From: Membranipora membranacea
Taxonomy: Eukaryota; Bryozoa; Gymnolaemata; Cheilostomatida; Membraniporidae
Length of the DNA stretch: 64,000 bases
Assembly: GCA_914767715.1 (NCBI GenBank)
Contig: OU612070.1
Span: 28,756,025 to 28,820,024, forward strand
Direction: 5' to 3'
The translations under genes and the position numbers were made by a program. Position 1 is the stretch's first letter. Each line of letters opens with the position of its first letter. Below, piece after piece: positions 27,401 through 39,400 of the stretch. The notes under the pieces are model-generated. The model was given only the letters and a program-made list of their open reading frames with translations, ran no database searches and had not been told where the DNA came from.

Positions 27401-30400
27401 GATAGACCCACAAGCTACTCCATAAATAAAACACCAACTCTAAATGAGGAGCAGCTCGTATCAAGGTAAGGGTATGGTGTTTGTTGAGGTCTATAACACA
27501 ATGTCTGAAGATGAACACTGAGTGATAAACTGTGACTTAGCACACATTTTAGTTTCATCAGCGTTCATGTGTGTTGGTCTCGAAACACGATTACATTTGT
27601 ATTTCCACAAAAAGAATTAACAAGGATATACAAGCAATATTTTTATGAGCCCTCAATCTGCTGCTCCACCCAAGGATATAATCCTGCTCTAACAAAAAGC
27701 TGACTAAAAGTTCCGAATCATGACTTGGATTTCGCTTTCAATGGCTGTGATACTCTATGTGGTAGACAGCCATTATTCGATAACACTGATTTTACAATTC
27801 ATTTACAACACCCCGCTGATACGCTGTTTGCACCTGATGACATCATTATAACACTCTTCGTTTCTTCGATCAGTCTAAGCTCATACTATGACCTTGACAT
27901 AGAAGATTATTGGCAGCACAGGTATTAATTCTTTGTCTCTGTCGATGACAACATGGCTGACCGCTACTATATTTTTGAATACTTACTAACGGTTTTCTTT
28001 ACTAACATGACAAGCAGTCAATCTGTATTAGTTAAAATGAACATCTCTGTATGATTGTACTATGAGTTTTGATACCCAAATCATCGGAAGATTAAAATTT
28101 ACAGTGTGATACTTACTTACTGTATTTTGCTTGTCCGTCCGTATCTTATGGTTGTTTTGTTTCGACTCTTGCATGTTATTTATCCGATAATCAGAAGTTA
28201 TACTCCCTTGGTATTAGTAGATACAGTGAATCACTATCAGGTCTGTATCAGCAATATTTTTAATTCACATTATATATAGAATTATGCTCTCTTGTTTAAT
28301 GTAGGAACGGCTCGGAATTTTATCGTTAGCTTCCCACTAGATAATTATTGTGTATTATTGATTGGTTTATTGTCTTAAATGTTTATAGTGAAGACCTACC
28401 AGAGACAGGTGACCCTGTATTAGATGAATACATGAGACTCTACAACAGTATCCTCTTATTCAAAGATGGACTTGCTAAAATTTTGCTGGACAAAGGTAAG
28501 CGGGACTATGAATAGTACTTGAGCTTAACCTCATCCATCATGACGCTTCTTTGTGTCAAGGTTGAAAATAGACTCCAGACACTTTTCAACAACCTCTGAT
28601 CAACCAATAGTTTCTTTCCTATAACGAAATTCAATATATTGTGCTGAAAATAATCTTCTTAGAACTTCAAACAGCAACTTTTCAGAGTAGAGTTACCAGT
28701 TCAGTTGTCAACATCTGCTCACCCATCATTGGAAACCAGTTGTTGTTGGACAATGTGATACGCTTCAGTACCGTCTTATAAATCTTTGACAGACATGATG
28801 TCTCCAAGTCAGCAGATATTAGACATGGAGCCCATACAGATAGATATCGAGGCAGAGCTCGAACCTCAGGTCAAAATACTCGGGGAATCCTGTACCAGGC
28901 TGCTCATGGATTGCGGGGCGGTGGTTAATGACGCCCTCACTGCAGCTTTTAGAGAGGTAGGCTATACATGAATTATAAAATTTGTCATAGAATCTCATTC
29001 ATATGTTCAGAAACCCGTTTGTTTTGATGTGTAACAATTGCAGTGGTCTGCATTGTTCCTGGATTAATCTAGTATCGGAGGGTTGTCTGGGCTTCACAGT
29101 CAATGTTAGTACATTTGTTGCTTTAACCTGCAATCCAGCTTCTATAAACGACATGTTTATTTATACTAGTCGTCAACACGCCACTATATGGTAAATGGGC
29201 AAAGTTTCATTCAGCTACCAATACGTACAGTTGTAGTTGAGCTAACATAGTTTAGACATCATAACCAACTTTGTAAACTCTTAGTGATGTAACTTAATGA
29301 TGATAGAACTTTGTTATTGCTACGTAATAGTTCATCTCTAAATCTTTCACCCAATCATTAAACAATTTAATATCAACATTTTTAAACATTTATCATTTCG
29401 CTTTCACATTGTCTCTCTGGATAATTTCCAAACCTTTGTAATGCTCATAAGTTCATGTTGTTGTCAATCAGGGAGCTAGAATAGCAAGGCTTAATGCTGC
29501 CGCAGCTAGCCATGCTGACTCAGCAGACTCTGATCTTATCAGAGTCAGGGTCAGTTCGAGAACGGTGAGACTTCTTACCAAACTTGCATGCTTACCAACC
29601 TTAAGATCTCAGGCTATATTATTTTCCTAGATAATACTCAGCAGCTTTCACAACAATGCTAACATCGCCTCCCCTCTATCCAGTTTACAAAAGCCCCTAT
29701 TTGGTATTGATAACAACAATCCAATAATGCAGCTATATGGAATTCCCAGTGCTATTCGAACGTGTGATTGTCCTTCCATGTTTATAATGGGGAGGTGATG
29801 TTCACTCCATATATGTTTTTGCTCGTGTTGGCGAACCGAATTCGCATCATTTACACATCTTCTTTTTGTCACCAAATCGACAAGAAATACTTGTCACTAG
29901 ATAATTGAATATTTCTCAATAGTCGTTCCATAGCAAAGGAAGTTATACCATTACCTACTATGATTGCTGTAAACTGTGGGACATGCACAATTTAGCAACC
30001 GATATATATTTTGCTGGTGATAAGCTCAAAGGATTATTTCTTTAGATTTGAGTGTTATTACCCCTACCTTGACTACCCTGCTATCTTTCTTAAACCATTG
30101 CATGAACCAGCTGTACAATCTGTATTAATGATTTCCATCCTCTGCAGCTTGTTACAGAATTCAGGTTCAGCCTTGTTCTGCGCTTGACTAAAAGAAAGGA
30201 AAAAAGTTTATTGTGTCGAAAAAAAGCAATCATTCCTTTATATTGTTTATATTTTAAATTGCGGAGCTTTCGATGTAGAATTCGCTTTTAAAAGATAAAA
30301 TCATATCCTCGAAACTCTTCTTACGATAAATAAGCCTCAGGTTCATGCGCTCATCAAACTACCCCCATAAGATTTATTTATATAACTCCCTGTTTTATCA

Positions 30401-33400
30401 TAATTTCTAGGACTATAACGTCTCCTCTGTGGTATCTCGGGGTACATCTCACGCAGGTGGTACTCGCCCTGAGAGTTACGGTATGGCCCCCGTACCTCCC
30501 ACCACGAGTCCTGAGACTAAGAACCGTAAATCTGCAGAGTCAATAAGACGAGCCAGTCCAGCTCATAGTGCCAACAAAACTCCTCTAGGAGAGTCGGGCA
30601 ACTTTAGTGACATTCAAGAGAGACTTCATAAGATGTAAGTGTAACTGAAGCAGTAGAATTTCTGCTTGCAAAATTCACAAATAATATTCCTTGACCTGCT
30701 GCTAAGACCTACATATCCCATCTCAGCTCAATTATTTGGTTGGACATCTACCTGATGCTTGGGCAGTCCTTTTTGTACTAATACTGTCTATTGGCAGCCA
30801 AATTGATTATCATAACATGTTCTCTACTTAGTTTGCAATACACTGTTGTATGAAGGAGTAACGACAGAGCCCTGTTACTCCTTGGTTAAAGAGTGTTATA
30901 TGTTTATCAAGTATATCAGCTACTTTATTATAGGATCCCTCATATTGCCTTATTCTGTAACACCTCACTAAATGTGTCAAGTGGGTTAAGAGTACCAACA
31001 TTTTTATATTTTGTTTATAGGCAAATCGACTTTGACCAAGAAGTGCAAAATCATCAAGATGATGTCAAGTAAGTCAATTCACCTCAGTTTATTTATCTCA
31101 CTCACTGGCTGCTTGCCATAGTAGTTAATATAAACTAACTCCATATAGACGTTATCTAAGCAGTTGATCTTAGGGTTATGTCCCTCTTGTCATTGAGAAG
31201 ATAACTTTAACAAAAAACTTGCAGATTAAAACTCATTTGTATTGGAGACAGATGTTGAGCTGTGACATTGTGCCACTTGCCAAGACCGCTGTTTCTGATG
31301 CTTGGACCCATAGAGCAACGTCAAACCCAATAAATCGCATATGCCCAACTTCCAATATTAAGGATAGGTGCAACGAAATGATCGCTGGCACATTTTATGA
31401 ATTATGTTGACCAGAATATTTTTTCTTCAGTCATAACACAGCCATAGTGATGGAGCTTCAGGATACAGTAGCTGAACTGAGGAGAGAATTAGCTCAAGTT
31501 AAAGAGCAGGCCGAGTCTCGAGAGCAGGAACAAGCTGTAAGTTGGACCCCTCTCACGTCCTCTTCTTAGCGTGACTCAGTCACCACGCCTTCTAAGTGTT
31601 AAACAGGCAATTTGTGTCCTAACGGAGGAACGATTTAAATTGTATTATACTTAAAAAAGATATGGAACATTTTGTCGTTGTAAGGATAGAATGAATTTTA
31701 TTATGACAATGCTTGTATGGTGTCAGTGGATTTATGATATCAATATTTCTAGTTTTACCAGCATGTCGCAAACGCTCAAATCACAACACCCCCTTAGCTC
31801 ATTGCCTTTAGCAGAGCTGCAGACTATTCACGTATACATGGTTTTGAGGACTCATGTTTGTTTCTTGTTGTTCTCTCCCTACAGGAGACGGAATCTCCTA
31901 TAATGTTCACACGGCTGGACGCTGAACGTAACGCTAAAAATCTGAAGAGAGCCCTGAACAATAACAAACTATCAGAGGAGAGATACCATGAGGCGGTGGA
32001 GAAGATGGACGCCTACGTGTCACTTCCTGCTAAGCGATTCGCAGAGCTCGTTAAGAAGTATGTCCATCACAGGAATATGATGAGAATTGAAGGTAAGTCG
32101 CATTGGGGAAATAGTTCAAATATTAGGTATCACCACGGGATCCTAGGAGTAATCTTAGTCCTTTCATAAGATATAGATAGCACAAAGCTATTACATATGA
32201 GGTTCTGCTGTTTCGTGAGGGCAAATAAGAAATATGAGTATAAATCTTATTAGCCTGAATTCTCTCTTATCACAATATAGTTCATCTAAGAAGGAATTTA
32301 GTTAGAGAGTAACTATTATTTCACAGTTGGTCTATAGCAGATGTACCGGCTACCAGCCCACGTAATATGAATGTTTCTTTATAAATTTCAGACACAATTA
32401 AGAACAGACAGGAGTTGGACGATTCCGACATGGATATGTTAGAGAGGATGGAAACTTTACAAAATATGGTAAGCTTTAGTTTTCTTTATTTACTTTCTGA
32501 TCACGACTTCAATACTGCAGGCCGATATCGAGCTGTGGTCTTATCCTACCAACACAACAATTAGGAGCAGGAAATGTTTTGAACACATACCTATCTATAT
32601 ATTCTGTGTTATTTGGAGGAGAGCCTAAAATTCAATGCGCGGACTAACTTGAATATTGAAAAATTGCAGGCTTTAGCTAGATGGATAATTAGCCGGTTAA
32701 GATGTTGCACTGCCTATTATCCACATTAGCTAAGAGAAACCTGTTGCATGCTGTGTAATTGCCAATTACCAAAAATCTAACATTTCTGTCCTTACAATGT
32801 GAAGGAGTTTATTAGATTGACTACTATGGGTTCTTCCAAGTTAAAGCCAAAAACCATTAATTTAGTTCACTTAACTCACGTAGCCCTCAAAACATAACCT
32901 GAGTCACTGAGCTGCGCTATATAAATTCACATTCTTATAAACAAATCTCTGGTATGTTTTCATTTAAGACAATATGTCTTCACATTTAAATCACTTTTCT
33001 CTGCTCACTTATTTGTAGAGAACTAAGAGGTGGATGGATAAGATGGATGAGCTGGCTGACAGAAGATCAGAGTTAGCCACAGAGCTGATGGCCTCTCTGG
33101 AGGAACTAGAACAGGAGTCGGGCATATTCATGATCAAGCCCATGTTCTCTTATAGAGCTTTGTAAGTTTTGAGGCTATGGCCCTAGTCTCTTCCATCCAT
33201 ATCGATCATTGATATCTACAAGTTATTCATAGCTGAATGGTTGGCTACTTGGACATTAGGAGATTCATCCAAAATCCTTCCATCCTGTAAGGTGTTTATG
33301 TAATAAATATTTGGTTAACAAAATTTAGGAGTGGTCTGCTCTTAAGAAGACCAGCCAATCTTGATTTTAAAAAAACCTCAATGCTATAAACTTTCTTATT

Positions 33401-36400
33401 TATATGCTTGGGGTCCATTCAAGGAGTAATCACTCCTTGATCAAGCCGACTTTTCTAATATGAAACATTTCTCTTTCCTACCCTCCTATCCTTTACTCTG
33501 ATTCCTTTTAATGACATTCTATTACAGGCAATTTGAGTATAATTACATGACAGGGTATGTTAGAAGGTGTCCACCCTTACTAAACTATTTCCTCAATGTA
33601 TTAAACCTACGTACATAAATAGTTAATGAATGTAAACAAATGTTTGCTATCAAGTTTAGACTCATGAGGGCACATTGGATCCACTATTAAAGTGTTCTCT
33701 TTACACTTGTATGCAAAGAGGGCACAACTATTATGATTGTTCAGCCAGAATTTATCTTTGACTATATTTAGATGTTTATGGTAATGGGTGTTAATGGATG
33801 TTGTGTGCCGATGAAAGCATTATCACCAAGGTGGTACTATTATGTGGTGGATTTTTATCTTTATAGCCTTACGGCAGCAAAACAGCTGAAGCCCAAGAAA
33901 TCAAAAGATCCTGCTGCCCAACAGCATCCAACTGTAATAAATCCAGTCCAGCATGTACCACAGGCTAACTATCAGATGCCTCCTGAGGGACGCTGGGTAT
34001 CCACCCTGCCCCGCACTGGTGAGTTTATGCTAGCCTACGTTGGATTTCATAAAATATATATTGGCTATTTTAGTTTCCTTGAATTGCAATTTTGGAGATA
34101 GTTAAGTTTATGTCAGACTGGTAATAACATATATACTTATCCACACGTTCAGACCCATCATTAGAAGGAACTGGTATGTGCGCATGTAAAACGAAAAATG
34201 TAAACTTGTAGTAGCGCAGTCTTTAGCAGTCATGATTTCTCTCTCCGGTTTCGTGCCCATTAGATGTAGATCGAATATCTTCGTTTGACCGTCAGAACCC
34301 TGTTGGGCCCTCTTATATCCCCTATGTTGCCCTGACCATCAGTTAATACCTATTTGATCTGCATCTACTGACTTCCCGATCCCCGAAAAGTCCCAGTAGA
34401 ATATTTGTTATAATTACTCTTAGTACAGCTGTATGATATTGTTTTAATATCGACGTGAATGTTGTTTAATACCAGTGCCTCTTCCAGACGAAGAGTTGAA
34501 AGTCACTAACCCAGTGATAGATACTAATCCTGGTTTGTAGATTGAGTTTTGAGTGACCATCCTTTCTTCTGGAAATGTGTGTGATACCATATCAGTTTTA
34601 GTCATCAGTTCTACCGTTTCTGTTGTGTTTGTAAATCTGGTGTTTTTGCAAAAAATGCATTTCATGTGACTCAATTGCTTTTTCATCTTTCATAAAAAAC
34701 TGGGCACTCCTTGAGGCTATTAGGAGAGGAGAAGAAAACATCACCTTTAATGGTTGAGATTGTGCACGACTGTTAAAATGTTCCAGCAGAGTAACTTAAA
34801 TCTGGGATTTGAAAGAGATATAAGTTCAAACTAGAATACACTCAGAAAGTCAACATTTACTATAATATATGAATATTGATGTTTGTAGGAGGAACATGGG
34901 ATCTCTCCTCATCTGTCCCTGGTAACAGTGATCTGGGCTTCCAGCATCTTATAAACACTCCCAGAATACTCGAACTAGACGTCAACAGAATGATGTATGG
35001 TCAAAATCAGGTAAGTGTCACCAATCAGAGATTGAACAATGGTGGATCTCTTCTGACTGACTGACATTGGCAGCACATCTCAGAATATTAACGTAAAGGA
35101 AAGAGGCCTTTTTTATTCTCAATTTTTGCTTTATTGTTGTTGTCACATTGTAAGGTTAGTAGGTACAGTAGTAGGTAGTTTTGCATACTAAGTTGTATTA
35201 TTGGAAGTTGCCCTAACCTGAAAGGATAGTCATCACTCGCCAGCTAACCATATCATATAACTTCACTTGCCACCCCCACACCAATGAGTTGCCCACACAT
35301 ACAAAATATATCAGTGCATGCAGAAGACTGTGAGCTCCAGTAAGTTATATTGACAGGCTTTCCTAAAACCATAGTCCAGTGACATTTATCAATCAAGAGC
35401 TTATCATCCCCAGAGTCCATCAGCAGATGAAAAACTAACAACACTGATTGGATCTGTAATATACATATCTTGTTCATGCCTAATGGCCCTTTCCCAATGA
35501 TCTAATTTGGCCCGTAATGCCTCGAGTGAGGTGACCTGTTGATCACTGAGATTACCTTGTAGCCGTAAGCTTTCTTTGGCCTTGTTTGATTTCCATGTCA
35601 TGAGTAGTTGTCCCTCATTGTTTTTGCATATACTTATTTTACATTATGTTGACACAAGACACAAGCACAAAACAAAATATGAAAAAAACAACTAAGTTTT
35701 TTCGTCTTTCTGTTATTCTCTTTATTGGTAGAAAAACCTACAAACTTGAGATTAAACTTTTCACTTAGGAAACCAGTGCCTTATAATATCTAACATATGT
35801 CTGTGATTGTAGGTGTCTATGAAGAGTAACCCTTATTTATCACATGATCGTCTGGTGAATGCAGCTAACAGCAGTACGAGATCTTATATGACTGTCAGTA
35901 GACCTGTACCTGGTCAGCATAGACCTTCTTCTAGTGGTAAGTATATATTATGTATGTATATATGTATATGTGTATATATATATATATGTTTATATACATT
36001 ATGTATATGTATATATATACATATACACACATACATAACCGAAGTTTGGCACTGGCTGCACCAAGTGTAGTCATCAGCACAAACAGGTCACTGTTACTGA
36101 TGCATTCATACAGCAGGGAGGGTGGGACACCCCACCTTCCCTGCTGTCAGGGGACCGTGGCTATGATTTAATGACCGACAGGACATCATATTTCACTGAA
36201 GTTGCAGATTCACCAAGCCACTCGGTACAGAAATTTTACTTAACGCCACAAATTTGAGACTTGTGGGGTCTGTGATATGGATTATTTTGTGTTGCTGTAT
36301 TGACATGTGTCAGTTTAGCATTAAGTGTTTCACTACTACAATATGGAAGGAAACACCTTGCCAATTCTTTTTTGCATTGCAAAAAAATGAGAAACCACTA

Positions 36401-39400
36401 GAATTCAAAACTAAAACTTGTTATCCTGGCTTGTCCAGTGGAAGTTGTCGGCTTTGTTTTGAGTTATACATTTCCAGTGTGGTTCCGAATTTGACACACA
36501 AAGTATCATGTTATACCCAGCACCTCATATTATCTATCCCTAGCCGTAGCATTATTGGCCGTAACAAGGTTAACAGCAAGAGGTGCCGACAAAGCATGCT
36601 TAAACCTTGGCATCATTACCATACTAAAGTCACAAAACAAGTTAAAAGGAAAAGTTGAAAATTTCTTCTAGGGATTCGACATTTAAATTTCTGATTTTAG
36701 TTGTAAGTTTTATGTGTACCTGACATTGTCTGTAAAGCTTGTTTTAATTCCACCGATAAGGTTTTAACTTTGTAAGAGTGGTGAACTCTGAATTTTTATG
36801 ACTTCATCAAATCAATGAACTACCTCTCTACCTCCTCTTTGTGTTGAGATAATATTCATAGTCAAAATTACTAGCTTTGCATTGATTTGTGTAAGCTCAG
36901 TAAGTGTAAGCTCAGTAAGTGTAAGCTCAGTAAGTGTAAGCTCAGTAAGTGTAAGAAATGAGAGAGCGTTACCATGTTGGCCATGAACGTGGTTAGCATC
37001 AACAAAAGGTGAACATGAAAATACTGACCATCTAGGTAGCCTGTCTACCAAGACAGAAATGCTTTAAATGTATATTACATCATCGTAAACAAACCTGATT
37101 GGTCTTGCATGTTTCCTAGTTAATTGCAGAGCATTCAATTTTATAGCAAATTGTGACCATTATTGCAGACAATATAAAATATTCTGAATTCCAGAATAAA
37201 GAATGGGCATTATCATGGAACAAAACAATAACTGAAGCTCTTTGCAACCAAATTTGGTCTGATAAAATCATTCATCTACAAGGCATAGTGCTGTAATGTA
37301 TAAGTGAACAACAACAGCGAGAATGATGCCTTTCTTCTCTGATTCATGTCGAACAGCGCGGGTATTTTATGTGGCGAGTTATTCTTATACTGACAGAATC
37401 GATGATGAATCAATCTGGTGATAGTTCGACTAGAATACCACATATAAACTTATGTGGTACCTCAATTTTTATTTTAAAAAAACTCAGATAATCCGTGTAC
37501 TTCAAAAATAATTGTATTTGTAGCATCACAAAATTGTCAGAAGTGGAGAGTTTTTATACATCAGACTTTTATTCTCAGTATTGACATATTTGCTTGATTA
37601 GACATATGAGGTGTGAGTTCAGCAGAGAAACCAAATACAGTCATCGAGATAACTATACCTCTATGCTCTACTCTCACATACGTTTGTTGTTAACAGGAGC
37701 TATCGCCACATCAAAGTCACTAGGAGGTCTGCCCGAGGATATGAGACGGTCTGACAGTGCTGAGGCTAACATTAGACTGAGAACTACGCCACCCCTACCA
37801 CCGATAAGTCGGAATAACACCTCGGGTCAGCCTGGTGCAGCGGACAGACAAGGTATTATATAAAAAGCTTGTTATCAATTTAGGACATGGCTTGTGTGAC
37901 GGGGCAAGTCGTAACCTGGCTCTTCTTAGCTACCACTGGAATAGCCCAGGAGAGTTGGGTTCTGTCTATGTCATACACAGTGTGATTTATGTGTGAGAAA
38001 TTATTAAGACTCACATGATTAACCACTGTGTTTGACACTGAGTTTGTGTTCTAAAGATTATAATGGTCATGCACAGAAGAGCAAGCTTTTACATCAGGTT
38101 ACACCCCCCCCCCCTCCTCTCCTCTCCCCCTCCGGTCACAACTCAGTCTGTGCATGTGCGAACTGTTGAGGCATACGTTCGTCTCTGCAGCATAGGGCTT
38201 GAACTAATTCACCTAGTCTGAGTACCAAAATTGGGAAAACAATGGAAACCCATAATTTGGAAATATTTGGGCCTAAGTGGAACACTGGTTTTGATATCTC
38301 ATAACCTTGAACCCTGGGAGTTGCCTTTCTTGATGGAAGGCAGCGCCACCACTGCTGTGCTGCAGAGATAGACTATGTCACAAGGCTATCCTGCAGGCAG
38401 ATCTATCAGATCTATCTGCCACATTATTCGAATGAAGCTCAAAATAGAAAATGACCCTAAATTGCAGCGCTTTAATGGCTTCTCGGAAAAATGATTCCCC
38501 CAAAAAATAGACTAATGAATAAACATGTTTATGCACATGAGCAGGGTTGCCCAGATAGCCAGGTCAAAATGTGCCTTGTCACAAAGTTTGTGCAACTCTC
38601 AGGGGTCTCTACTAATCTAATCAGCCTCTTATTAAAAACTCAGGAGCTGGCTACAACATCTCCAGTGTTTTATTGTTTTTTTGCTAATTAGACGTTGATT
38701 TGTGGTGACTTGTTTTGCTCTAACTTGTACAGCCGTATAACCTTTGCTCACCGATGGTAAGTAATGTTGTGAGTTAGTAGTCCTTATAACACTTTTTGGT
38801 TTGCACCGTTACATCATTTACCACTAGATCACTTTATTTTTCATCGATAACATTTCCGTATTGATAATTCTCAGAAGCATGAATTTATTTACAGAATTTC
38901 CCCGTTGAATAACACAATTTTTCCCTTTATGATTTGTCATGAAAAGAGTAGTAGTGTGATCCGTTTTGTAGCAAAACTAGGAGTAGTCACATTTACATTT
39001 ACGATCCTGTATTCCTAGGTTTGTAGAGATGGTAGATGTTGTTGTGAAAAAGGTTTGAATTCATACCGAATACACAATAGTGCATACATAATAACGAATG
39101 CTGGTGTTAAAAAAGTTGTGATGATAGGTGCAGATAATTCCTCTACTCTAGAACAAGACTAATTGTAGGATCATAATTTAATGACGGCTGCTCATCCCAC
39201 TCATTCAATATTTTTTCTTGTTGTTACAGCATATGTATTACAGGAAGTAATTTGCAACATTCTTTCGTATTGCCGCTGATACAAATCCATTTTCCTTTGA
39301 CTAATTAAGGGTTCAATAAACCACCTCACCTTAGATAGTATAATGGGCATAAAATTACCACACCTCATAAATAAAATATATAACACATAATATAAGAGGA

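Larger units (their letters stand above)
35937..37696 (+). other. Intron with TA microsatellite, hairpin and tandem repeat
   Basis: It begins with a TATA/GTAT-rich microsatellite at 35941-36035, followed by a GC-rich hairpin at 36111-36146 and a 15-base tandem repeat at 36891-36950. A 134-codon open frame at 36254-36658 has no recognisable motif or splice context and I do not call it a gene. Confidence 0.5.

Noticed and set aside
36254-36658. 134-codon open frame inside an intron
   Set aside because: No domain, no splice context, composition like random translation with many Cys and aromatic residues.
38733-38756. 24-base exon in the last intron of the large gene
   Set aside because: Good splice signals, but the required phase gives an immediate TAA. 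It could only be a poison exon, for which there is no evidence.
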